The translations under genes and the position numbers were made by a program. The notes beneath the pieces were generated by a model. The model was not told the DNA's origin, did no database searches, and worked only from the letters and a program-made list of their open reading frames with translations. Below, in pieces: positions 11,701 to 21,499 of a DNA stretch of 64,000 bases. Within the stretch, counting starts at the first letter, position 1. The number at the start of each line of letters is the position of its first letter. The stretch is from Aristolochia californica (Eukaryota > Streptophyta > Magnoliopsida > Piperales > Aristolochiaceae): positions 3,908,501-3,972,500 of the forward strand of contig JARWKL010000008.1 of NCBI GenBank assembly GCA_029961685.1. The letters run 5' to 3'.

Positions 11701-12831
11701 TTTGAATCATGTTTCAAATATTTAATACTTTTAAGGGTAACTAGCATGGTTATTATTATTATTATTTTAAAAATGTCAATCATTTCTGTGAACAATATGT
11801 TTGTGTTGCCTTGGTTTCTCAAGGAAAGATGTCATAATATTCTTTCATAGGCAAGGGGTTAGTTAGTGCATACTACATATGAAAAGTGAAACTGAAGTAT
11901 GAGGTTACTTAATCTCTTAAAAGTTAATCCTTAGATTGAGATTGATGTCATGTTACCCCATGTCACTTAAAATTTTAACTAAAAAAATGAAATTGTGAGT
12001 ATTCTCCCTCTCTTATTTCAGTTTAATGCTCAGTTAATTTACCCCATGTCACTTAAAATTTTAACTAAAAAAATGAAATTGTGAGTATTCTCCCTCTCTT
12101 ATTTCAGTTTAATGCTCAGTTAATTCTCTTGATGAAGTAAACTCTCCTCCTGCTGAATTCTCTAGCAACTTTTATTGTTCAGTAACAAGTTCTTGTCATT
12201 TTCTTCTATTGATTATTCTGTCCCCTACTTTGGCTCCCTTTCTTTCTTCTTTTTTCTATTTTCTTTCTGTTTTGTGCTGCTTTTGTTTTATTTTTTTCCC
12301 TGTTTCTGGTGTTTTCCTCCTCTCACTGTTAAATGATTTCATCCTTTAAAAAAAGAAGAAAAAAGTACTGTGGATTGGGCTGTGAGAGAGGAGCTTTGTT
12401 CTTGTGTGGGGTCTTGATTCCATGTGGATGAAACCAGAAAGGGGATGTAGTGTGCATGTGTAAATGATTTTGAAAAAAAAAAAAAAAAACAAAGAAGAGG
12501 AAAAGAAAGAAAGAGAAGGTTTCATACTCTGTTATTCCCTGTCCTTTGTAAGAAGAAACCTGACTTGTGCATCTGCAGCCAAAGGGACGCACATGCGTAC
12601 TAAAGGGAAATAACAATATCCATCTGATTCATTTCCCTGCCGTTTATGCAATTGCTAATAGCACAAGTTCTGCAGGAAAAACTTACAAGTCCTTTTCTTT
12701 TGTTCTTTGAACAGGAGAGGACAAGAGGTGCAAAGAGAAAAAGTGATACGGATCCCAAGTTGGAGGTCCCAAGATTATTTTCATCCGGTTTTAAAGTTCC
12801 AAAGCTGAAAAACTCAACTCCCATTTCATGA
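8736..12831 (+). CDS. Coiled-coil nuclear-type protein, function unknown (5 exons)
   Basis: Exons 8736-8915, 9047-9149, 9385-9458, 9543-10130 and 12715-12831 join in phase with GT/AG borders to give 353 residues. The start is the ATG of MEEDYLTWQKIYKNLL; no in-frame ATG lies upstream in the exon. Nearly the whole protein up to about residue 270 is heptad-rich, highly charged coiled coil (for example KRLKHTVDKLTSQKK). A Ser-rich basic stretch follows (SRSSKRSTVTRM). The last exon encodes a basic tail with RGAKRKSDTD and ends LFSSGFKVPKLKN, a compact motif that looks conserved, plausibly for nuclear binding. I recognise it only as a plant coiled-coil protein without assigned function. Intron 4 is 2.6 kb and could hide a short extra exon. 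A spindle, kinetochore or chromatin role is speculation. Confidence 0.75.
11955..12126. repeat. 86-bp nearly perfect tandem duplication in intron 4
   Basis: Two adjacent copies (11955-12040, 12041-12126) are identical except at the final base. They contain a pyrimidine-rich stretch ending TTTCAG, so the duplication also doubles a possible 3' splice site within the coiled-coil gene's large intron. Confidence 0.95.
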
Positions 12832-13420
12832 CATGGTGGTACCTTTCCCTTGTGTGTTTTATTATATATGGTCTTTGCTGTATTTTTGCACTAACTGCTA
12901 ACTGGAGTCTGTAATCTAGTGTATTTATTTTTTATTTTTCATTGGCCATTTACCACTAACTCAACTGCTTTATTGTATTTTAATTTATTACCTTTCAGTT
13001 GTATCCTTTTCTCTCTATGACTCTCATATTTGCTTCTATAATCGATTCATTTATGAACTTGCTTTCCCAAGTGGGAACAGCTCACTATGTATCCTTTTGT
13101 CTGCTGAGAACATGGAACTTCTTCAATGGATCAGGTTCCCATTCTTTGCAAATTAGCTTCCAGAATGCCACTTTCTTGATTCCCGATTCGACTCACTCAA
13201 GTCGTAAATCGACCCGGTCTAAATAAAGAAGAAGAAAAAATCATCCATCGCCTTCATAGTAGGTGCTTTCAGCCTCTGACAATTGAAACCAGAAGACGGC
13301 ACGTCCGGCGCAGTATAGCCTGCTGCCTACTACCCCTTTCACGGGCAACCAGAAAAAAAAAGGACACAAGGATTGGCCTTCTAGAAAAGCTTCGGGAAGA
13401 CTGAAAGGCGAGTAGCTAAG

Positions 13421-13433
13421 CACGTGCCACGTG
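13421..13433. promoter_or_regulatory. Two G-boxes upstream of F3H
   Basis: Two palindromic CACGTG hexamers occur at 13421-13426 and 13428-13433, one base apart and about 670 bp upstream of the F3H start codon. G-boxes bind bHLH and bZIP factors, and bHLH-MYB complexes regulate flavonoid genes. Function here is inferred. Confidence 0.5.
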
Positions 13434-13977
13434 CCGGGGTTCTACTTCTAATCGTGGCGTCAACAGGACCTTCTATATTCTCTCATCTGACAGATTTACA
13501 CTTAAACTTTTATCACTATTCCATCTATGTCCTCACCCCAGCTTAAAACGTTTCTAAGTCGGATAACTTTGTCTATGATCTTTATAAATCCGTATAATCG
13601 ATCAAAATCCAAATTTAAATGTCTAAGTGTTTTAAAACGTTGCTTTATGTCCAAACTCGTTCAATATCTAATTAGGATGTTACGATTTGTGGTGTCGACC
13701 AATGATCGATCGAACCAATCTGAATTTGGGATTTTGGCGGGTTAGGAGAGGATTAAACTCAACCCTTCTATAATGCATGAGTTCTTTTGTTTAGACTCAA
13801 CCTGATTGAGACAATTTGAGTTGGAATTTCAAGGACCTAGACTTGAAGCACCTTCCAATCCAAGTTGGGGTGACTCAGCGAGTTGAAAGATCCTTGGTTG
13901 TGGGCAGATTTTATATTTGTCAATATATTAAATGTGGAGGCTACTAATGTCATTTTAAACCATCCATGGATGCGAGT

Positions 13978-14002
13978 GGTAGTTGCCACGAGAGGTAGTT
14001 GC
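13978..14002. promoter_or_regulatory. Duplicated GGTAGTTGC element (MYB-like site) in the F3H promoter
   Basis: GGTAGTTGC occurs at 13978-13986 and again at 13994-14002, 16 bp apart, followed by a CAGCTG E-box. The reverse complement GCAACTACC resembles AC-rich plant MYB sites. It lies about 50-70 bp upstream of the TATA box. Confidence 0.4.
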
Positions 14003-14050
14003 AGCTGCCGCCCAAACAGAGCCTCGTCGCCAGCTCAAATCTCGGCCGAA

Positions 14051-14057
14051 TATAAAG
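14051..14057 (+). promoter_or_regulatory. TATA box of F3H
   Basis: TATAAAG lies 44 bp upstream of the F3H ATG, placing the transcription start near 14080-14085 and giving a short leader. Confidence 0.6.
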
Positions 14058-14100
14058 ACGCTTGCGCCCCTCTCAACACTCATCATCACTCTCAGCAGCA

Positions 14101-15448
14101 ATGGCGCCGGCGACGCCCTTTCTTCCGACGCTCACAGAGGAGAAGACACTCCGGGAGAGCTTCATCAGAGACGCGGACGAGCGGCCCAAGGTCGCCTACA
14201 ACGAGTTCAGCGACCAAATTCCGGTGATTTCTCTGGCGGAGATTGACTCACCCGACGGCCGCGAGGCGGTCTGCAAGAAGATCGTCGAAGCCTGTGAAGA
14301 CTGGGGGATATTTCAAGTCGTGGACCACAGCGTCGATCTCGATCTCGTCTCTCGAATTACAAACCTCGCCCGTGAATTCTTCGCCCTCCCGCCGGCGGAG
14401 AAGCTACGGTTCGACATGTCCGGCGGCAAGAAGGGCGGCTTCATCGTCTCCAGCCACCTCCAGGTACGTCCTGCTCTTCTCACTGCCTTCACAATAATAA
14501 TTACAGCAGGAATAGTCTCTCATAGTACTCTGCCCCGTTCTTATGCCCGGAGAGGCATCGACGTCCATGGTTTACAACTCTCGTACTTTTTCTGTTCTGC
14601 TGCCAGGGAGAAGCGGTACAGGACTGGAGGGAAATTGTGACGTACTTCTCTTACCCCATTAAGTCCCGCGATTATTCGCGGTGGCCGGACAAGCCCGACG
14701 GATGGAAGGAAGTCGTTGAAGAGTATAGCGAGAAGCTGATGAACCTGGCGTGTAAGCTGCTGGAAGTGTTGTCGGAAGCCATGGGCTTGGAGAAGGAAGC
14801 TCTAACGAATGCCTGCGTCGACATGGACCAGAAGGTAGTGATCAATTTCTACCCGAAATGCCCCCAGCCGGATCTCACCCTAGGCCTCAAACGCCATACC
14901 GACCCCGGCACCATCACCCTTCTCTTCCAGGACCAGGTCGGCGGCCTCCAGGCTACCCGCGACGACGGCAAGACTTGGATCACCGTACAGCCTGTTGAAG
15001 GCGCCTTCGTCGTCAACCTTGGCGACCATGGCCATGTGGGTTTCTGATCACGCGTACGGCTTACTCCTCACTTCCTTTTCTGAGCGATCATCAGTAATTT
15101 ACATGTCGTTTTCATGGATATTAATTGCAGTACCTTAGCAACGGGAGGTTCAAGAACGCAGACCACCAGGCGGTGGTGAACTCGAACTACAGCCGCCTTT
15201 CGATCGCCACGTTCCAGAACCCGGCGCCGGAGGCGATAGTGTACCCGCTGAAGATCTCAGAAGGAGAGAAGCCAATAATGGAAGAGCCGATCACATTCGC
15301 GGAGATGTACAGGAGGAAGATGAGTCGGGATCTCGAGCTTGCGAGGTTGAAGAAGCTGACAAAGGAGCAACAAGAGCAGAAGCTGTCAGACGTTGATAAG
15401 ACCAAGATCGGAACTCAGGCGAAGGGGCTGGAAGAGATTCTAGCTTAA
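14101..15448 (+). CDS. F3H: Flavanone 3-hydroxylase (naringenin 3-dioxygenase)
   Basis: F3H is a cytosolic Fe(II)/2-oxoglutarate dioxygenase that converts naringenin to dihydrokaempferol, the entry to flavonols, anthocyanins and condensed tannins. Exons 14101-14463, 14607-15035 and 15131-15448 join in phase to 369 residues, the normal family length, with the typical three-exon layout. Diagnostic pieces: [20 protein letters not shown] near the N-terminus, [12 protein letters not shown] after intron 1, iron ligands His and Asp in LKRHTDPGT, the third ligand His in [10 protein letters not shown], and the 2-oxoglutarate-binding RLS in [12 protein letters not shown]. The tail [11 protein letters not shown] is also F3H-like and separates it from flavonol synthase. 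All catalytic residues are present and no frame break is seen. GC content is much higher than in the surroundings. The first exon ATG is followed by [10 protein letters not shown], a common F3H start. Confidence 0.95.
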
Positions 15449-16412
15449 AAAGAGTTGAAAAACACCCATGATCAGTTGATCTTAATTAGCTCTTTTTAGC
15501 TAGGTCATGGCAGTCGACTTTTGCGTTAATGGATTTGCTGAATAAATTTGGTTGTTAAGACGTACCGAGCAGAATGTGATGTTTAACCTGAAAAAGATCG
15601 GTGAAGATCATGTCGAGCAGAATAAAAAACCAGAGTTTTCGGTCGACTTACCTGCTGGGCTCAGATGTTCTGAAAAGAGGCTTCGTCATGCCTCTCAAAC
15701 CAATTAGCTGATTTGCAGTCCGGCAAACTCAGGCGATGACCTTGAGTGAGAGAGACAGAGTGCTCCTCTCACATGGCCTCTGCATATCGGGACGAACCCG
15801 TTGCATCTCAGGCATGGGTTAGAAGAACGTAGGAACATTTAGGTATTTTTACCCAACTTTTTCAACATAATATAAAGGGTTTTTTTACCAAATTACCCAT
15901 TTTTAAAAACTTATTTCGAAAAATGGCGTTACTTTGAACTTATTTTGAAAAATACCCAACTTTGATCAGTTCACTATACATGTGTACAGTCAAAGCTTAG
16001 TCAAAGGTGACACATAAGCTTTGACTGATTACATATTGCCACATCATCAACACTACGTGAGTAGATAGACACATCGACTGCCACATTACTATTCCTACAA
16101 GTCATCTCCAGGTAAGATGTTATGTCATTATCTATTAACACTTCTTGCCCTGTCATCTTGCGCCACGTATACCCTCATTGCTTCTTCTTTTTTTGTTCTA
16201 TTTCTCGTCGATCGATCTTTCTCCTCTCCTCTGCTCTCGTCTCCTCTTGCCCCCTCTCCTCTCGCTCTCTCGTTGTGCCAGCTGTCACCGCTCGGCCTGC
16301 CCTCGCCCTTGACGCCCCCTCTCAACCGTCCTCTCTTCCTCTCAACTCAGACTTCGTCTCAGCCACATCTCTCACTCTTCTTATTCGTTCCCCTCTGTTC
16401 ATCCTCTTGCCG

Positions 16413-16610
16413 CCCCTTTCTCAAAACCGAAGCCTATCATTTCATCTCCTCGCCGCCCCCTCTCTCAAAACCGAACCCTATAATTTCACTCTCTCGTCGC
16501 CCCTTCTCTCAAAACCGAAGCCTATCATTTCATCTCCTCGCCGCCCCCTCTCTCAAAACCGAACCCTATAATTTCACTCTCTCGTCGCCCCTTCTCTCAA
16601 AACTGAAGCC
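16413..16610. repeat. 44-bp CT-rich tandem repeat in alternating variants
   Basis: TCTCAAAA(A/C)C recurs at 16419, 16463, 16507, 16551 and 16595, a strict 44-bp spacing. Units alternate between an AAGCCTATCATTTC and an ACCCTATAATTTC version, giving an 88-bp higher-order unit. It looks like an expanded host leader sequence carried inside the inner Mutator-like element. Confidence 0.85.
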
Positions 16611-17049
16611 CTATTCACCCTCCAAACCCGAATTTGAATTTTAGAAGCCGATTTAGCAGGGTGATTTTTTAGGGCTTTTGTTAATTGAATCTAATTATTG
16701 TGTTTAATTATGATGTTGATTTGAATATAGGTGTTTAAAACTGTATTGATTTTTTTTGTGATTTACATTTCTGATTTTATGTTAATGAAATTTCTGTCAA
16801 TTGCAAATAATTTATAATTATAGTAAAGTTTAATTGAAACTTGATTGAATTTCCCTCCCCGTATTTATTAATTTTCTATATTTTAGTTGATGGATTCCTA
16901 TGCCATTGAATGTTGTATTTTCTGAAGTTGCTAGTTTAATTTTAGTAAATTTAGTTTAATTTTCTGATTTATGAAGTTGTTGTTTACTCTATTGAGATAA
17001 GATTTACAAGATTTTTAGTTGCTAGTTGTTGTTAAATAAATTTGAAGTG

Positions 17050-17745
17050 CCATGGAAAGATCATGCCGTGTGGTGAGGAGATTTGGGTGTTATAGTATCC
17101 ATCATGTTTTCTTGTGTTTGCCCTAGTTACTAGGATGGGTACTAAGTCTGATTAAGAGTAGGTTGAGTCTAGTTCAAACTAGGCTGTCGCCTGTACGGGC
17201 ATTCATTAGGCAACGAAACCCGACCCCCATCACTGATGAGGTATGGTTCGTAGTGACTGTGAAGTCATGTGGGACTCTACCAGGGTTGTTCGATAAATTT
17301 GGACTTAGGTGTGTTTTTGCATTGTTAGGACTAGTCATCTGCTATAGAATTAGTTCGATTAATTTTTAAATGTTGTAGAATGTTGTTGAATAGTTTTGAT
17401 GTGCTATAGAATGATTTTGCCATGTGGTGAAGAGATTCGGGTGTTATAAATAACCACTACATGGTATTTTTTTTGTTTATGTTTTATTGAGTTTCCATGT
17501 GTCCCTAGAGATGGGTAGAGAGTCTGATTAAGAATAGGTTGGGTAATGAAGGGTGGGTTGTGTCCAGTTCAAAATAGGCTGAGTCGCCTGCAGGAGCGTC
17601 CATTAGCCAACGAAACCTGACCCCCATCACTGATGAGGTACGATTTGTAGTGACTGCCAAGTCATATGGGGCTCTACTAGGGGTGTTCGGTGAATTTGGA
17701 CTTAGCTGTGTTTTTGAATTGTTAGGATTAGTCATAAAAATTAGA
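17050..17745. repeat. Direct duplication of about 330 bp inside the inner element
   Basis: The stretch about 17050-17370 is repeated with about 10-15 percent divergence and small indels at about 17405-17745. Anchors are TGGTGA(G/A)GAGATT, CCCCCATCACTGATGAGGTA and TTTGGACTTAG. Neither copy encodes a recognisable protein. Confidence 0.8.
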
Positions 17746-17805
17746 ACTTAGATAATTTTTTGCATAAATAAACTCTTACTAATGTATGTAGATTTTATAG
17801 ATAAT

Positions 17806-18535
17806 ATGGCGTCAGTTGTTCGGTTCTTCTGTCGATACAATGGAAAATTGAAGAAGTCTAGATATTTTGATAGTTATGATGGAGGTCAATCACGAATGAA
17901 AAGGATTGCAGTTTTGACTAAGTTTAGTGAGTTCTTAGTAATGATGTACGGAGTCACGGGTTGGGATGGTGATACTCATCCAATGATTATTAAGCCCAAA
18001 GTTTCATTTTCTGACGGGGATTTTTATTATCATAAATGTGGAACATGATCATGGCTTGACTAAATTATTTGAGATCGCTTCATTTCAACATATAAAGTAC
18101 TTAGTTGAATGCATTAAGGTTTGTTTTTCCTCCTTTCATGTAGGTTCAAGATTTGATCTCCCTATATGGAAATAATCAATCAAAAGCTCGGATGGGTCCT
18201 CCAAATCCGTTTGTTGAACTTGTCTAACAGGAAAGAGTTTGGCAGAAGACCTTTCCGATCAATTGGAAAATGACTCACTTGACCTCCTAGACCGACAAAA
18301 GACAAGAGCAGCTCTTGGGTCATCAGTGCAACTCAAGCGAAAACTGGATGTGGATAATGATTTGGAGATGGATTATGATGGGTGTTAAGTAAATTCATGA
18401 GGATGTTAGACCTAAGCAGCGAGAGAGCACCAATTTAGGTCATGATACAGAAGCTAGAAGCCAGACCAGTAATTATAGATTTAATTTGACTACAAAGTCC
18501 TTGTTGGAAGGAAGGAAGAGGCAGAAAACATGAAT
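17806..18535 (+). pseudogene. Remnant of a Mutator-type transposase N-terminal region
   Basis: From an ATG at 17806 the frame reads ASVVRFFCRYNGKL, with SYDGG soon after and ISELV-like hydrophobic spacing, ending at a stop at 18046-18048. This resembles the small ubiquitin-like/PB1-like domain that begins many plant MuDR transposases. Downstream coding-like DNA to about 18530 is out of frame and carries no DDE core. The fragment is too decayed to be functional. The assignment rests on the domain pattern and on the surrounding terminal inverted repeats. Confidence 0.45.
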
Positions 18536-18589
18536 TTTTATATTCTTTTACATTTTGATGTAAAATCATTTATTAATATATGAATTTCT

Positions 18590-19610
18590 TTTACATCCAT
18601 CCTTGCTTATTATTGTAAATATAAGCTAATAAAATGTGTACTAATAAATTTGCTTTTTAAACTCTAAAAATATATATTTTTAATTAATAATAATTTTTTT
18701 CAATGAATAAATATTTTAAATCGAAAATAAAAAGTATTAAATAAGTAAGAGTAAGATTTATAATTAATTAATATACTAATTTTATATTCTATTATTTTAA
18801 ATATAAGGTAAAAAAAATGTGTATCTATAAATTTGATTTTTAAATTCTAAAGTAAAAAATTTAATAATTTTTTTAATTAAAAAATAATTTAAATCGATAA
18901 TAAAATGTGTTAAATAAGTAAGAGTAAGATTTTTTAATTAATTAGTATATTTATTTATTTTTAATTATTTTAAATATAAGCTAATAAAAATTGTATCGAT
19001 AAATTTGAAAAAAATGTACTGATAAATTTGATTTTTAAACACAAAATTAAAATTTTCAAAATTTTTAATTAAAAACTATTTTCAATCGATACTAAAAAGG
19101 TGTTAAATAGGTAAGAGTAAGATTTTTTAATAACATATTATTTTTAATATAAGGTAATAAAAAGTGTATTGATACATTTATTTTTTAAACTCTAAAATAA
19201 AATTTTCATATTTTTTCAATTAATAAATATTTTAAATTGATAATAAAAGGTGTTGTAAGATGTTTAATTAATTAATATATTTTTAAATAATTTATTATTT
19301 TATAAATAAGGTGATAAAAAGTGTACTTTTAAACTCTAAAATAACATTTTTATTAATTTTTTCAATTTATAAATATTTTAAATCGATTATATGTTAGTAA
19401 GATTTGTAATTAATTAGTATACTTATTTTATTTTTTATTTTTAAAATATAAAGTAATATAAAGTCTAACAATAAATTTTATTTTTAAACTCTAATATAGT
19501 ATTGTCAAATATTTTTAATTATTATATATTTTTTTTAATTTTTTATTATAATTTATTATTTTAAATATAAGGTAATAAAAAGCAGAAATTTGATTTTTAA
19601 AATCAATTTT
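18590..19610. repeat. AT-rich satellite-like array, about 145-190 bp units
   Basis: Blocks such as TTAAATA(A/G)GTAAGAGTAAGA, followed by TTAATTAATTAGTATA and TTTTTAAACTCTAAAATA, recur about every 145-190 bp for six or seven diverged copies. The same blocks occur in the outer element (20140-20470). Confidence 0.75.
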
Positions 19611-20945
19611 TTTTATTCAAATTTGTTGTCATTTAATGATGTGGCATCTTATTTGGCTACTGATGGGTCAAAATTGTGACGTGGTAGTCGATGTGTCTAT
19701 CTACTTAAGCAGTGTTGATGACATGCGACACGTAATCTGTCAAAGCTTACATGTCATCTTTGACTGTACATATGTACAGTGGATCGGTCAAAGTTGGTAT
19801 TTTTCAAAATAAGTTCAAAGTGACGTTATTTATCAAAATAAGTTCAAAATGACGTTATTTATCGAAATAAGTTTTTTAAAATGGGTAATTTGGTAAAAAA
19901 AACCTTTAGATAAATGACCAACTTGTGAACTTATCTAGGAAATACTAAACTTTGACTGATCAACTGAACACATGTATAATCAAAAGTGACACGTAAACTT
20001 TAAGTGATCACGTGTCACCATGTCAACATGACACATCAGCACTCGGAGAGTCGAACAACACAATATCTTCCAGACACAACATCACCCATGTAGGATGCCG
20101 GGTCATTAAATGAGACAAAATCCTTCAGTTTAACATACAATAGGTAAGAGTAAGATTTTTAATTAATTAGTATACATATTTTATTTTTATTATTTTAAAT
20201 TTAAAGTAATAAAAAGTGTACAAATAAAATTTATTTTAAAACTCTAATATAAAATTTTCATATTTTTTAATTAATAGATATTTTAAATCGATAATAAATG
20301 GTGTTAAATAGGTAAGAGTAAGATTTTTTAAATAATTAGTATATATTTAATAATTTATTATTTTAAATATTAGGTATTAAAAAGTATATCTATAAATTTG
20401 ATTTTTAAACTCGAAAATAATTTTTTCGAACACTTTTTCAATTGATAAATAATTTAAATGGATGATAAAAGGTGCTACATGGATGATGACGTGGTTTGCC
20501 ATGTTATATTTTAAACTAAGGGTTTTTGTGTCATTTACTGGTGTGGCATCTTACATGAGTGTTGACGTGTCTATAAGATGAGGTGTCATTCGACTCAACG
20601 AGTGCTGATGTGTCATGATGATATGTCACACATAATCGATCAAAACCTACGTTTAACTTTTGACTTTACACATGTGTAATGGACCAGTCAAAGTTGGGTA
20701 TGTTTCTAAATGAGTTCAAAAGTTCATCATTTATCTAATTATGTTTAAAAAGTTGGGTAAAAACCTAAAAGTCTTAAGAGTGTAATTAGTCTTTTCCGGT
20801 TGGCGCAAATTATACTCTCATAAGGAGAAAGTCCTTGTTGATATTAAAACTCTTCTCTCACCATTAGGATAAAGACATCCCACCCTTTTGTAGGGATGTA
20901 GACCCTAAACTCTAAAACCTTGAATCTTAAAAACCTCTTTAAAAT

Positions 20946-20977
<32 letters not shown>

Positions 20978-21190
20978 CAACTACTAACAACCAAGAAAAT
21001 TATCTTCATCATAAATGGGTATTGTGGTATGAACTATTCTTGGGATCTTTCTTCAATCCTTCAATATGCAGGAAGAGAGAGATTTGTCAACTACTAACAA
21101 CCAAGAAAATTATCTTCATCATAAATGGGTATTGTGGTATGAACTATTCTTGGGATCTTTCTTCAATCCTTCAATATGCAGGAAGAGGAG
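20946..21190. repeat. (GA)n microsatellite followed by a perfect 110-bp tandem duplication
   Basis: A GA run spans 20946-20972. The 110-bp unit starting GATTTGTCAACTACTAACAA occurs at 20971 and again at 21081 with no difference that I can see. A reading frame crosses both copies but has no recognisable product. Confidence 0.9.
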
Positions 21191-21499
21191 GGAGGGGCCT
21201 TGAGCCTATAAACATGCAAAAAATTGGTAGAAAGAAAAGAGGACACTTGCTAAAAGTAGCACAAGACAATGCCTTCATGCCTCCATCTACTTAAAGTTTG
21301 AACAAATACAAGTTTTTCAAATTATATGATTAAATTTAAGATAAAATTTTGTAAAGAAAATCTAAATATAAGCACAAATCATTAAAGAATGGAAATATTT
21401 TTTGTACAAACTTGAAACATACTAGTTAGAGCTCTTTTATGATTTGATTTCTTGTTCGATTGGATGCGCCCGTTTGATATGGTCTGAGGATCTGAGCTC

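Larger units (their letters stand above)
12832..14100. other. Intergenic region and F3H promoter
   Basis: After the coiled-coil stop there is an AT-rich 3' region, then from about 13230 a mixed-composition stretch leading into F3H. The only supportable content is the F3H promoter elements listed separately; small frames here show no recognisable protein. Confidence 0.4.
15874..19908. mobile_element. Inner Mutator-like element with about 210-bp terminal inverted repeats
   Basis: The left arm, from AAAGGGTTTTTTTACCAAAT (15874) to the GTAGATAGACACATCGACT block near 16083, is repeated in inverted orientation at about 19685-19908. Shared blocks include CAAATTACCCATTTT, ACTTATTTTGAAAAATACC and ACATGTGTACAGTCAAAG. 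The interior holds CT-rich 44-bp repeats, a 350-bp duplication, a fragment resembling the MuDR-type N-terminal domain, and a long AT-rich repeat array. No intact transposase is present, so it is non-autonomous. It sits inside the outer element at a point corresponding to ACATAAT/AGATAAATGA in that element's other arm. Confidence 0.7.
15838..20768. mobile_element. Outer Mutator-like element, interrupted by a related element
   Basis: The left end (from 15838, TTAGGTATTTTTACCCAACT) matches the inverted right end (ending near 20768, AGTTGGGTAAAAACCTAAA). After the inner insertion the left arm resumes at about 19909 and continues as an inverted match to 20500-20768 for roughly 200 bp, through the CTTTGACTG, ACACATGTGTAA and CACATCAGCACTCG blocks. 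Without the insert the element is about 0.9 kb and contains only AT-rich satellite-like repeats. No clear target-site duplication is visible. Long terminal inverted repeats with non-coding interior fit a non-autonomous Mutator-like element. Confidence 0.7.

Noticed and set aside
14062..14640. F3H starting upstream of 14101 and reading through intron 1
   Set aside because: The extension before [10 protein letters not shown] lies in the leader just after the TATA box, and the family sequence breaks at the GT donor at 14464.
16117..16644. A Ser/Pro/Leu-rich protein of 149-175 aa
   Set aside because: Several frames are open at once because of CT-rich 44-bp repeats inside the Mutator-like element; there is no domain and no splice context.
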